Source of the DNA: a virus
Reading direction: 5' to 3' (one strand)
Length of the DNA: 33,608 nt
IMG/VR virus record: IMGVR_UViG_3300034355_000282
Location: 1 to 33,608 of that record
Within the stretch, counting starts at the first letter, position 1. The number at the start of each line of letters is the position of its first letter. Below, piece by piece: positions 8,343 through 15,481 of the stretch. Position numbers and translations under genes: made by a program. Below the pieces are notes generated by a model. That model made no database searches and was not told where the DNA came from. It saw nothing but the letters and a program-made list of their open reading frames with translations.

Positions 8343-8666
8343 ATGGCTGCACGAATAATAATAACCAAGCAAGGGGACAAATACCAAATAACCTATAAAA
8401 GCGGGTCAGGTATGGATATGAAAACGAATAAACTGTATAGCAGTAAGTCATTAGCTTACCGTGCTATTGCAGGGTTTATACTTTCAATCTATTCTTTAGG
8501 GGGTTTGCAGGTTAAGCAATGCAAAAGGTTTAAGCAAACCAATGTAATACGGTTTGAACTGAACGGAACTAAGCACCTGATACAAGTAACTGACAAATGC
8601 GTAGAAAGACAAAGCCCCGCATTACGCAGGGCGAAGTCTAACCAATCAAACACTATGCAGGGCTAA
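8343..8666 (+). CDS. Small basic protein, DUF1508/YegP-like motif (only plus-strand gene)
   Basis: A 107-residue basic protein starting MAARIIITKQGDKYQITYKS. The segment KLYSSKSLAYRAIAGF, after two short beta strands, is reminiscent of DUF1508 (YegP) repeats, in which strands are followed by a Y-x-S-K-x-x-A helix; this is a weak resemblance. The ATG at 8343 is chosen because a promoter -7 box lies immediately upstream. An in-frame ATG at 8307 would place the promoter inside the gene. No minus-strand gene fills this interval, and the gene has its own promoter between the packaging and tail transcription units. These are features of an independently expressed accessory gene. Its 3-prime end carries, on the opposite strand, the terminator of the terminase transcript. 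Function unknown. Confidence 0.6.
   Translation: MAARIIITKQGDKYQITYKSGSGMDMKTNKLYSSKSLAYRAIAGFILSIYSLGGLQVKQCKRFKQTNVIRFELNGTKHLIQVTDKCVERQSPALRRAKSNQSNTMQG
8601..8632 (-). terminator. Intrinsic terminator after the large terminase gene
   Basis: Read on the minus strand, GCCCTGC (8632-8626), loop GTAAT and GCGGGGC (8620-8614) form a 7-bp stem including one T-G wobble. It is followed by TTTGTCTTTCT. On the plus strand the same site has a C-A mismatch, so it works better leftward. It lies about 36 bases past the terminase stop, inside the 3-prime end of the convergent gene. Confidence 0.6.
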
Positions 8667-8667
8667 T

Positions 8668-9855
8668 TTACAAAATATTATAACTTCCTGTACCTCTCCT
8701 TAAAAATAATTGCCAACCTAATGCGTGGGCGTTAACCGTATCATCGTGCATCCCCTGGGGTGCTGAATACTTTACCCCGTTTAAACTGTAAACATACTCA
8801 AAGGCTTCTAACTCCTCTTGATGTATTCCTTGTAAGACTGATGTTCTCCCGTTCTGTAATGCATTAGCAAGCCCTAACATTAGTTCCTGTTTACTGTTGG
8901 CGTTGTATTTAAACCCTATTACATTGCATCCGCTATTCTGCAAGTCCTCCACTATCGGGTCTCCTACCCCCGTGCTATCTATCTGGGCTTGGGTTTTACC
9001 TATTACCTCCTTTATTCTTTTGGTAGTATTCCCCCAATCCATCCTAAAGCGTTCAAAATGGCATATAAGCCCCATAGCGTTTAGCCCTATTATTACCGTG
9101 TAGTCAACTGACTTCGCAAGGTCAATCCCATAACACACCGCTTGGTCTGTTTGGATAGGTGCTAAACAAAGTTTAATATAGTTTAACCCAAAAGGGTTGC
9201 TGCCGTCATCACTTGGTTCGGCTAAGTATAGTTCTCGGAAGACGTGGTCGGGTAAATCTCTTTGGGCTTGCTCTATCTCCTCCTGTTTTAATATCCCCGC
9301 TTCTACTGCATCCCACGCTGTTATTTTATGGTACTCATAATCTTGTTCACCAGCACGGGCTTTTAGCCCTAACCTATACCCCCAATTCTTTTTACCTTTG
9401 GCATTACCTATCAGCTTGCATTTACCGTTGGTTGCTGTTAGTGTTGAACGCAATGCAAACCACGCCTCCTCCCTTGCACGGGTAAACTCATCAAACACAC
9501 AAGCATAAACATCATCACCATAAAGGTTATCGGGCTTCTCTGCTGACTTGAATTGAATGATTGCACCCGTTGGTAGTGTTAGCCTTAGCTTGCTTTCGTT
9601 GATGGTAAAGAAACCACGCACCGTTACTTGCTTAATCATTCGCCTAAAGGCTATCTCTGCTTGAGAGTATGTAGGTGCTACCCACCATACCGATTGGTTA
9701 GTGGTGCATTGCAGGGCTTGTTCAAACAACCAAATGATATGGCTTGCTGTTTTGCCTGACTTGGTTGATGCTTCGCAAATAGTAAACCTTGCCTTGCTAT
9801 CCAGTATAGCCCGTTGGTAGTCTGTTATCTTTGGGCGTTTGTAGGCTATCTTCAC
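8668..9855 (-). CDS. terL: Terminase large subunit
   Basis: A 395-residue ATP-driven DNA packaging motor and headful nuclease. The ATPase domain has a Walker A motif STKSGKT at residues 30-36 and a Walker B VFDE ending at D122-E123. The C-terminal RNase H-like nuclease has candidate metal ligands D245 (GIDLAKS), D293 (IDSTGVGDP) and D371/D372 (MHDDTVNA). Length is slightly short for the family but all core motifs are present. The start overlaps the stop of the upstream lipoprotein gene by four bases (ATGA). It is the last gene of the replication/packaging unit and is followed by an intrinsic terminator. Unlike most siphophages, the portal gene is not adjacent but about 11 kb away around the circle. 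Confidence 0.92.
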   Translation of the reverse strand: MKIAYKRPKITDYQRAILDSKARFTICEASTKSGKTASHIIWLFEQALQCTTNQSVWWVAPTYSQAEIAFRRMIKQVTVRGFFTINESKLRLTLPTGAIIQFKSAEKPDNLYGDDVYACVFDEFTRAREEAWFALRSTLTATNGKCKLIGNAKGKKNWGYRLGLKARAGEQDYEYHKITAWDAVEAGILKQEEIEQAQRDLPDHVFRELYLAEPSDDGSNPFGLNYIKLCLAPIQTDQAVCYGIDLAKSVDYTVIIGLNAMGLICHFERFRMDWGNTTKRIKEVIGKTQAQIDSTGVGDPIVEDLQNSGCNVIGFKYNANSKQELMLGLANALQNGRTSVLQGIHQEELEAFEYVYSLNGVKYSAPQGMHDDTVNAHALGWQLFLRRGTGSYNIL

Positions 9856-10247
9856 TCTATATCGTAGCTACATTCACTTACCAGGTACTCAAACTGCCCT
9901 ATGTCATAGGTCGGGGTTGATATGGTGTTGCTTGCAACAAGGTTACCCTCATACCATATTTGCGTTGTTATGTAGCCGGGCGTGTTGTTATCCCCTATGC
10001 TATCGCAATCAATAAAGTATTTGCGATATGCTTGGATGGAAAGGTCGGGGCTATCGGTTGTTTGGCCATTGAAGACAAAGGTGCTATCCCATTGCGTTGA
10101 GGTTATAACGTCATCAATAGTTCCCATAGGTTTAACACCAGTTTGAACGTTGGTTATCACCTTGTAAACCACTTGCCCTTTGGGGATGGTCTTATCTTCT
10201 TTGCAGCCGAATAGGGCTATGATTATAAATAGTAGTATGTTTCTCAT
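9852..10247 (-). CDS. Small secreted lipoprotein within the terminase cluster
   Basis: A 131-residue protein starting MRNILLFIIIALFGCKEDKT. A short positive N-region, a hydrophobic core and a lipobox ending at Cys15 (LFGC) predict export and lipidation. The mature part is beta-rich without recognised motifs. Insertion of a lipoprotein between small and large terminase genes is unusual. Phage lipoproteins elsewhere, such as T5 Llp and TP-J34 Ltp, block superinfection by acting on receptors or injection, so exclusion is a reasonable hypothesis, but nothing in the sequence proves it. The gene starts two bases after the preceding stop and overlaps terL by four bases, so it is co-translated with packaging genes. 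Confidence 0.7.
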   Translation of the reverse strand: MRNILLFIIIALFGCKEDKTIPKGQVVYKVITNVQTGVKPMGTIDDVITSTQWDSTFVFNGQTTDSPDLSIQAYRKYFIDCDSIGDNNTPGYITTQIWYEGNLVASNTISTPTYDIGQFEYLVSECSYDIE

Positions 10248-10249
10248 GT

Positions 10250-10507
10250 CTAATATGTGTTTAATTTATCTAACACTAAATTTGAGTGAGGTCTGAACGT
10301 ATCTAATACCGATTGGTAAAAGTTGCACCCATCTGAATATATGTATGTACCAATAGGGTATTCGGTTGTTTTAACCTTAGCCCATTCAGCATAGGGTTTT
10401 CCATACCCATACCAAATACAGTTAGCTAAATATAGAAAAGACAATTGAAATTCATTTAGCTTATCAAATTTTGTATGTTCAATATCATTATACGTCTTAC
10501 GTTCCAT
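10250..10507 (-). CDS. Hypothetical protein between terminase subunits
   Basis: An 85-residue protein starting MERKTYNDIEHTKFDKLNEF. The ATG at 10507 is preferred to an in-frame ATG at 10570, because it forms a TAATG overlap with the small terminase stop; the longer start would read through 63 bases of that gene. It contains many aromatic residues (YLANCIWYGYGKPYAEW). There is no signal peptide, membrane segment or catalytic motif I can name. Co-transcription with terminase and lipoprotein genes is clear from the packing. Function unknown. Confidence 0.6.
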   Translation of the reverse strand: MERKTYNDIEHTKFDKLNEFQLSFLYLANCIWYGYGKPYAEWAKVKTTEYPIGTYIYSDGCNFYQSVLDTFRPHSNLVLDKLNTY

Positions 10508-10959
10508 TAGTCCAAGTTTAAAGTTACGGTTATCTCCCCCTCGTGTTGAACGGTTTGTTTGTCTACCCATCCCTCTTTTGCTTTTAAATAAAAGATTAGC
10601 CCGGTTGTTGAGCCTTGCCCGTTTACCAGTGCTTCCTCTTTTGCTTCACGGATTTTGTTATCCGTCTTTTTTATAATGTTGCAATATTGCTTTTCTTCTC
10701 CATACCTATGCCATGTTGCCCTATCCATATCTAAGAAGTTCATAAGCCCTCCCATCGTTGGTATGCGTGGCTTTGATACATCAACAACATCACCTTTAGC
10801 AGTAGCTTGTTGCTCTGTATAGTCTAAGCAATGTTGGAAGTATGCCTGTATAGCTTCTTCTAACTCATCAGGCATATAGGAACGTGGCTTACCTATTTGT
10901 AAGTTAGTTTCCTTTCCGCTTTCTACTGACTTGCGGCTGGGGTTGAGTTTCTTGCTCAT
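10507..10959 (-). CDS. terS: Terminase small subunit (P22 gp3-like)
   Basis: A 150-residue DNA-recognition subunit of the packaging motor. The pattern IPTMGGLMNFLDMDRATWHR is a helix-turn-helix-like element. It is followed by a helical IIKKTDNKIREAKEEALVNG segment, then GLIFYLKAKEGWVDKQ, matching the gp3-type small terminase family in order and spacing. Members of that family often serve headful-packaging phages, which agrees with the self-overlapping ends of this genome. The start at 10959 overlaps the upstream gene by 56 bases. A shorter start at residue 29 (MPDELEEAIQ) would remove the overlap, and the sequence alone does not settle the choice. Confidence 0.75.
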   Translation of the reverse strand: MSKKLNPSRKSVESGKETNLQIGKPRSYMPDELEEAIQAYFQHCLDYTEQQATAKGDVVDVSKPRIPTMGGLMNFLDMDRATWHRYGEEKQYCNIIKKTDNKIREAKEEALVNGQGSTTGLIFYLKAKEGWVDKQTVQHEGEITVTLNLD

Positions 10960-11173
10960 AGTTCTTTTGATTTTCTTCGTATAGGTTTCTACCTAATCTT
11001 ATTACTTGTTCTTTACAGGCGCTGCAATTCATATCTGTTGAATAGCCTATTGTTTCTTTTAAGTGTGCCGCTAAACCGTTAAGGTCGTGGTTGGATGTTA
11101 CATAGTAGTTTTTAAAGTAGAACTCCCATATTGGTTTAAAGGTTGCGAGATGATTAAAATGTTCTTGTGTCAT
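10904..11173 (-). CDS. Hypothetical protein with a CxxC motif
   Basis: An 89-residue protein with an aromatic N-terminal half (PIWEFYFKNYYVTSNHDLNG), a CSAC pair at C50/C53, and a polar, lysine- and glutamine-rich C-terminus. A single CxxC could bind metal in a dimer or be incidental. The start overlaps the end of the next upstream gene by four bases. The end overlaps the small terminase start by 56 bases, in the poorly conserved tail. The context suggests a packaging accessory role but there is no family evidence. Confidence 0.55.
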   Translation of the reverse strand: MTQEHFNHLATFKPIWEFYFKNYYVTSNHDLNGLAAHLKETIGYSTDMNCSACKEQVIRLGRNLYEENQKNYEQETQPQPQVSRKRKGN

Positions 11174-11364
11174 AGCGTTACGGTTATGCTTTCTGTTTTC
11201 AGTGGGCAGTTGTCGGGTGTTATAGGTTCATAAACACTTTTTGCATAGTTAATACCTTTAGGTTCTGTTCCTGTTATTTTGCAAGTAGCTACATATTCAT
11301 AGTCGCTACCATCATCAAACAGCGGACAGTCTTTGCACCCTGTTACTTTTATTTCTTTGCTCAT
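11170..11364 (-). CDS. Small Cys-rich (zinc-ribbon-like) protein
   Basis: A 64-residue protein with four cysteines: C10 and C13 (GCKDCPLF), C28 and C53 (PDNCPLK). The spacing suits a small zinc-binding knuckle. Proteins of this kind with a CxxCPLF motif are frequent in Bacteroidota phages but have no known function. It overlaps its neighbours on both sides by four bases (ATGA junctions), so it belongs to the same transcript. Confidence 0.55.
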   Translation of the reverse strand: MSKEIKVTGCKDCPLFDDGSDYEYVATCKITGTEPKGINYAKSVYEPITPDNCPLKTESITVTL

Positions 11365-11615
11365 AGCCGGTTATAAATTATGATTGATAATGTTGCTGCG
11401 GTTGCTGCGGTTAATAATGCTTCTATTGGGTTAACGGTTGTTAGTTGGTATGCAAGGCAACTCCAGAAGGTTAAGCACTTGTTACACTTTAAAGGGTATG
11501 GTATTATATATCCAAAGGGTAAGTTATCGTGTAGCCATTGGTTAGCGTGAGCCATTTGCATTGAAACAACTATTCCTAAGCAAGCAAAGCCGATTATGTT
11601 AAATAGTAAGTACAT
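11361..11615 (-). CDS. Small inner-membrane protein with CxxC
   Basis: An 84-residue protein with two predicted membrane helices (about residues 3-22 and 62-82). They are joined by a loop carrying PLKCNKCLTFWSC, with C44, C47 and C53. The C-x-x-C-x-x-F-W arrangement next to a membrane helix recalls small membrane proteins found near phage glycan-modification genes, though I cannot name a family with confidence. It follows the FkbM methyltransferase gene, overlapping it by 17 bases, so it may act with the modification cassette at the membrane. Confidence 0.55.
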   Translation of the reverse strand: MYLLFNIIGFACLGIVVSMQMAHANQWLHDNLPFGYIIPYPLKCNKCLTFWSCLAYQLTTVNPIEALLTAATAATLSIIIYNRL

Positions 11616-12159
11616 AGTTAAACGCTGTTGTTAATTGTAGCCAATATCCTTTTTTAATTAGCATTGTTACTAATCGGTGGTCTTGTTTACCAAAGGTACA
11701 GTATTCTGCAATAATAATCTTAGGCTTTGGCAGGTCGGTTTTAAAGTATGGCTTTAATACATCGTACTCACTACCCTCTAAGTCAATACTTAACAAGTCT
11801 ATTTGAGTAACGTTGTTTTCTTTTACAAGTGTTGCCAATGATATACCTGGAACTACTTTAACCTTTTCGTGGTCTTTGGTAGTTATCTTTCCCGCTTCTC
11901 CATTGTAGTCAAAGTAAACAGAGCCATCAATTTTGTTTACTGCCTTTTGTATTAGTTTGCAAGTTCGGTCTTTGTAACTATCCAAGTAAAGAGGGTTAGG
12001 TTCTACACAAATACCACTCCAACCCATACTGTCTAAAACTTTGGTGTTTGAGTTTATAGTTCCATCGGCACTACCTAAGTCTAAATAAAACCCATTGTCA
12101 GGCAATATGCCCTCATGGTATAACCATTCATCTTCTTTGCATTGTGAATTAAACTGCAT
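11599..12159 (-). CDS. FkbM-family SAM-dependent methyltransferase
   Basis: A 186-residue enzyme expected to transfer a methyl group from S-adenosylmethionine to a hydroxyl, usually on a sugar. Visible motifs are the SAM-binding loop YLDLGSADG (residues 25-33), the acidic ribose-binding CVEPNP (51-56), and the family hallmark SIDLEGSEYDVL (124-135). It lies immediately after two glycosyltransferase genes, coupled by a TAATG overlap at 12159. The natural reading is that it methylates a glycan made by those enzymes, either on the virion or on the host surface. The target is unknown. Confidence 0.8.
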   Translation of the reverse strand: MQFNSQCKEDEWLYHEGILPDNGFYLDLGSADGTINSNTKVLDSMGWSGICVEPNPLYLDSYKDRTCKLIQKAVNKIDGSVYFDYNGEAGKITTKDHEKVKVVPGISLATLVKENNVTQIDLLSIDLEGSEYDVLKPYFKTDLPKPKIIIAEYCTFGKQDHRLVTMLIKKGYWLQLTTAFNYVLTI

Positions 12160-12881
12160 TAGTATTGCGCTCCGTTATTAAATGGTAAAACTGTTTCATC
12201 TATATGCTCTACTTTTACTGACTTGTCTACAACGTGCCTACCGTAACCAAGTATTTCAGCATCTTCGCAATAGTTTGGGTCATCGGATTGTAGATGTCCT
12301 TTTCTTTGTGAACGCCCCCGGCGAAACTTTAGCACCTCAAACACTTCTTTTTTTATTAATACAAAACCTATATTCCCGTGGTCGCACTCTACTAAGTCGT
12401 TTGGCAAATCAACCGTTCCCCTTTCATTTCCAAATATGTAGCTTGCTTCTTTGTGGTCGTTCCTACCTTTTACAAACCCACCTACCATTGGCTTATTGTG
12501 GCTCATTAGCTTTTTAATTGTGTTTTGCGGTATAACCATATCGCTATCCACAAATAGAATATATTCTGCACCAACATCTAAAGCACATTCTATCGCATCA
12601 TTACGCCCCCTTACAATAGGAACTAACCTTGCTTGGTCTTGGTCAAACTCTGGTTTTTTCCACCAGTTACTCTCATAGTTCCAAAAGTCATAATACAACT
12701 TTGGTAAACGTGGATAGCTTGCAGTTATCAGGTCTTTCCAATTGTCTTTGTCTTTGGTTTCTATGTTGTAGTAAACCTCATAGTTAGGGTAGTCTAACAG
12801 GGTAATACTTTCTAAGGGTATCATTCGGTTATGATACTTCCTATCGCAATGCAGTACGCATACTAATACTTTTGGGTTCAT
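12159..12881 (-). CDS. Glycosyltransferase, GT-A fold
   Basis: A 240-residue enzyme expected to move a sugar from a nucleotide donor to an acceptor. It has the GT-A features: an N-terminal nucleotide-binding strand (KVLVCVLHC), RGRNDAIECAL at 91-101, and a metal-binding DxD as D112-S-D114 (FVDSDMV). There is also a HGNIGFVLI acceptor-side strand, E206-D207 (CEDAEILGYG), and a late His226 (VEHID) that commonly coordinates the metal. The length is that of a compact single-domain transferase. It is coupled to the GT-B gene upstream by a four-base overlap and to the methyltransferase downstream by TAATG, forming a three-gene glycan cassette. Confidence 0.75.
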   Translation of the reverse strand: MNPKVLVCVLHCDRKYHNRMIPLESITLLDYPNYEVYYNIETKDKDNWKDLITASYPRLPKLYYDFWNYESNWWKKPEFDQDQARLVPIVRGRNDAIECALDVGAEYILFVDSDMVIPQNTIKKLMSHNKPMVGGFVKGRNDHKEASYIFGNERGTVDLPNDLVECDHGNIGFVLIKKEVFEVLKFRRGRSQRKGHLQSDDPNYCEDAEILGYGRHVVDKSVKVEHIDETVLPFNNGAQY

Positions 12882-13936
12882 AATGATTTTAGCAGTTTGT
12901 AACGTTTTTCATTAACTTTTGATATGTGATATTTTTCTTTTACTTCTTTGCTTAGGTTGTCGGCTAAATACCTACCGTAGTCAGGTTCGTTAATCAGCTT
13001 ACGCATTGCCTTATACCAGTCTTTATGATTTTTATTCTTATCAATAGCAATGCAATTTACACCATTTTTAATTAAATCTGTATATGGTTTAATATCAGAT
13101 ACTATACACGCCTTGTTCATAAAACCCGCCTCAATCATTTTTAACTCCGACTTGCAGTTGTTAAAGGTGTTATCGTTTAGCGGAACAATACAAGCATCTA
13201 AATGGTTATACCCTAAAGCATAGTTGTAAACATCAGTAGCGTAAACCCTCTCATAATCTTTGCCCCTACCCCTATCCGTAAACACTTGCTCAAATCTACC
13301 GTATTCCGGGCTTTCATCGTTATAGCCAAATAGCTTAACGGTAAACCTACCTTGTAGTTCCCTATCAGCGTGTAGTTGTTTAAACCCGTCTTGCATTAGT
13401 ACAACGTCTTCCCAATGGCATACTCCTCCCATATAGCCTATTCGGTACTTATCACCTGGCACATAGTTAGGTTGGAATTGTGGGTAGATTTCGGGGTAGA
13501 TTGCATTTGGCAAAACCTCTACATTGTGGTTCAGCTTGCTTATCTTTTCGGCTAACTGAACATTGGTTGTCGTAACAAGATCGGCATACTTGATGCTTTC
13601 AATTATCTTTTCGGGGGCTTTAAATATTCGGTACTGTTCTTTAAGAACGTGGAACGCTGATAAGTTCCAGTAGTCATCAATGTCAACTATTATCTTTACT
13701 CCTAATGTTCTTAATTGGTCTGCTATCAGCTTTATGTTTTTAACATCGTTGTGGTGTTCAAACTCCCTTGAGAAGATTACCGCATCAAACTGTTGCAAAA
13801 CCTCATTAGGCATTCCGTTAATAGTGTTGCACCGGGCATACTCTATGTCGGTAGTTTGGGTTAAATGCTGAAAAGGCATCTCCAACCTATAATAGTTGCT
13901 ACCTGATTTATTCTGTTCAACTCCTAAGATTTTCAT
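12878..13936 (-). CDS. Glycosyltransferase, GT-B fold (GT4-like)
   Basis: A 352-residue protein with the two-domain GT-B layout. The first domain includes VDIDDYW (84-90) and ends near the VLPNAI linker at 141-146. The second starts with YRIGYMGG (164-171), a glycine turn that contacts the donor phosphate, and continues to SELKMIEAGFM (263-273), matching the E-x7-E region of GT4 enzymes. It is expected to be a retaining transferase. No membrane segment is seen, so it acts in the cytoplasm. It overlaps the sigma-like gene and the GT-A gene by four bases each. Together with the next two genes it suggests modification of a virion protein, DNA or host glycan. Confidence 0.75.
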   Translation of the reverse strand: MKILGVEQNKSGSNYYRLEMPFQHLTQTTDIEYARCNTINGMPNEVLQQFDAVIFSREFEHHNDVKNIKLIADQLRTLGVKIIVDIDDYWNLSAFHVLKEQYRIFKAPEKIIESIKYADLVTTTNVQLAEKISKLNHNVEVLPNAIYPEIYPQFQPNYVPGDKYRIGYMGGVCHWEDVVLMQDGFKQLHADRELQGRFTVKLFGYNDESPEYGRFEQVFTDRGRGKDYERVYATDVYNYALGYNHLDACIVPLNDNTFNNCKSELKMIEAGFMNKACIVSDIKPYTDLIKNGVNCIAIDKNKNHKDWYKAMRKLINEPDYGRYLADNLSKEVKEKYHISKVNEKRYKLLKSL

Positions 13937-14394
13937 TTCAGCTTGTCCTTAATGCGTTTAACGTGGTTACCAATTGTTCGGTATGGTATTCCACTCTCAT
14001 CGGATAGTTTGCGGTAACTGCCCGACTTAATGTACTCCAGTAACATTCTCTTTTCAAAACTTGGTAGGTTGTTAATGTTTTCCTCTACCTTGCTAACTTC
14101 TATATCTAACTCGTAATTGTACGTTTCGTTTATTACTTCAATATTGTCAATAGTTTCAAACTGCTTTTTGTTTCTGTGTCTTAGTTTCCACTCAATCATT
14201 ATTGTGCGCACAATATACCAACGCAAATAATTATTATTGTAAATCTCTAAAAGCCTATCTTCTGGTATCTCGCAAATTTTATAAATAATATGTTGGTAGA
14301 ACTCCTTACTGTCAACTCCACGACTTATATTAGCGCACGTTGCTTTAACGTCTTTGTCTTTGGCAATGTGTTCTAATAACGTTTGGCGATTCAT
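13933..14394 (-). CDS. Sigma-70-like (ECF-type) transcription factor
   Basis: A 153-residue protein. Residues 104-153 form a region-4-like helix-turn-helix (LPSFEKRMLLEYIKSGSYRK, then SDESGIPYRTIGNHVKRIKD). The upstream helices (LEIYNNNYLRWYIVRTIMIE) resemble a reduced sigma region 2. Sigma-like proteins of this length recur in Bacteroidota phages and are thought to direct middle or late transcription, though direct proof is scarce. Its own -7 box (14400-14407) lies just before the ATG, inside the end of the HNH gene, so it can be expressed apart from the early transcript. Genes for glycan modification and packaging follow. Confidence 0.65.
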   Translation of the reverse strand: MNRQTLLEHIAKDKDVKATCANISRGVDSKEFYQHIIYKICEIPEDRLLEIYNNNYLRWYIVRTIMIEWKLRHRNKKQFETIDNIEVINETYNYELDIEVSKVEENINNLPSFEKRMLLEYIKSGSYRKLSDESGIPYRTIGNHVKRIKDKLK

Positions 14395-14396
14395 TA

Positions 14397-14657
14397 TTAC
14401 AAAGATATACGTTTACTTACAATAATTTGCAGTTGTTCTTTGGTTATTAAATTATCGTGCGCTAAGTTATGACATACCCGGCAAAGTGCAACCAGGTTGT
14501 TGGCGTGGTCTTGTTCTGCCTTTCTTTTGCTGCCAAACTTTGAACGGGGTATTATGTGATGTATGTCTACCGCTTTGCTTGCGCAACACTCGCAACCAAT
14601 ATAATCTCCCAAAGAGTAGCCTAACGCTTTATGGTAGTTTACTATGTGCGCTTGCAT
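14397..14657 (-). CDS. HNH endonuclease
   Basis: An 86-residue zinc-stabilised HNH nuclease. Zinc ligands are C22/C25 (GCECC) and C59/C62 (LCRVCH). The catalytic core is DIHHIIPR at residues 31-38, with N54 (NNLVALC) and H63/H67 completing the beta-beta-alpha-metal motif. It is compact, without a DNA-binding N-terminal domain. HNH proteins near terminases are often needed for packaging cleavage in cos phages, but here terL is 4.5 kb away, so a packaging role is uncertain. It could instead be a homing or DNA-processing nuclease. The sigma gene begins two bases after its stop. Confidence 0.8.
   Translation of the reverse strand: MQAHIVNYHKALGYSLGDYIGCECCASKAVDIHHIIPRSKFGSKRKAEQDHANNLVALCRVCHNLAHDNLITKEQLQIIVSKRISL
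14400..14407 (-). promoter_or_regulatory. Promoter -7 element TATCTTTG before the sigma-like gene
   Basis: The minus strand reads TATCTTTGTAATAATG. The box matches TAnnTTTG and lies five bases before the ATG, predicting a leaderless or nearly leaderless transcript. A TTG occurs about 12 bases upstream, the same spacing as at the plus-strand promoter (8331), but shorter than the usual -33/-7 spacing. Confidence 0.4.
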
Positions 14658-14659
14658 TG

Positions 14660-14857
14660 TTATTCTAATGGTTTAAAATTAGCATTTATTATAGCATACA
14701 ATGTTCTGTATATTACAATAATAGGTAGGCAAATTAGGTATATAATTATAGGAAATATGTATGTTGGTTTTATTTTTTCGCCCCTATTAGCTAATGGTCT
14801 TATACACCATGCGTAAATTATAAATACAATAGCGGTTAATATTATTTCTGTTTTCAT
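14660..14857 (-). CDS. Small two-helix membrane protein
   Basis: A 65-residue protein with two hydrophobic segments, about residues 5-20 (ILTAIVFIIYAWC) and 34-56 (IFPIIIYLICLPIIVIYRTL), separated by a positive loop. There is no lipobox or catalytic residue. The position in the early/middle unit next to the HNH gene argues against a holin. Its high A+T and T-rich codons are normal for this genome's membrane proteins. Function unknown. Confidence 0.5.
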   Translation of the reverse strand: MKTEIILTAIVFIIYAWCIRPLANRGEKIKPTYIFPIIIYLICLPIIVIYRTLYAIINANFKPLE

Positions 14858-14868
14858 CTTTCTATTTT

Positions 14869-15222
14869 TTAAAACTTGTTAGTACTTAGGTATTGCTTGA
14901 TGGCTTCGGCTGCTTTTTGGGCGGCTTCTCTACTTTTAAAACAATTGCCTGTATCGTGGTTTACAAAATCAACATCGTCATTTCCCCAATGAAAATTAGC
15001 TACAAAGAATTGCCCATCGTTACTACCTATATACCAATACTTAACTCCGTAGCTTGGTTGCCACCTCTGCTCTGTTTCAATTGGCTCACCCTCTGTTGTA
15101 TCAATTGGCTGCTTTGTTTCTTGTCCTTTAAAAAGGTACAAGTCCTCTAATCTTTTTAGCCTTTCATTCATACTGGATATTAAGGCTTGGTCTTCTACTG
15201 TTAGGTTTGTTAAGTTAGTCAT
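14869..15222 (-). CDS. Hypothetical phage protein
   Basis: A 117-residue protein. The N-terminal 35 residues are heptad-like (LISSMNERLKRLEDLYLFK), suggesting oligomerisation. A glutamate/threonine-rich linker follows. The C-terminal half has YGVKYWYIGSNDGQ, then GNCFKSREAAQKAAEAI, a beta-hairpin plus helix pattern seen repeatedly in uncharacterised phage proteins. It overlaps the preceding gene by eight bases. I cannot assign a function. Confidence 0.6.
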   Translation of the reverse strand: MTNLTNLTVEDQALISSMNERLKRLEDLYLFKGQETKQPIDTTEGEPIETEQRWQPSYGVKYWYIGSNDGQFFVANFHWGNDDVDFVNHDTGNCFKSREAAQKAAEAIKQYLSTNKF

Positions 15223-15463
15223 TTGATGTGGGTTTAAGGGTTTGTAATGATTTTAATAATTCGTCTAATACGAGGGCGGCTAATGGGTCTTGATAGCAAG
15301 TCCTTTCTAAAGCAATTTGTTTCTCTACTGCTTGCTTATAGGCTGTTGCGCCATCGGTAAAGCCATCTTCATAGCCAAGTTGCCTTTCGTTTGTACTGCC
15401 TTTTAATTTTGTGTTTGAAATGTCTGATGCCTTATCAATCCATTGATTCGGTAATTCTGTCAT
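15215..15463 (-). CDS. Hypothetical small protein
   Basis: An 82-residue, mostly helical protein starting MTELPNQWIDKASDISNTKL. It has GYEDGFTDGATAYKQAVEKQ in the middle and LAALVLDELLKSLQTLK near the end. There is no membrane segment or cysteine motif. Its last eight bases overlap the start of the next gene. It follows the 42-residue RHH gene 18 bases downstream. Function unknown. Confidence 0.55.
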   Translation of the reverse strand: MTELPNQWIDKASDISNTKLKGSTNERQLGYEDGFTDGATAYKQAVEKQIALERTCYQDPLAALVLDELLKSLQTLKPTSND

Positions 15464-15481
15464 GGTGTTCGTTTTAAAGGG

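Noticed and set aside
14797-14805. TTATACACC resembling a DnaA box
   Set aside because: A single imperfect copy inside a membrane protein gene; no cluster of boxes was seen.
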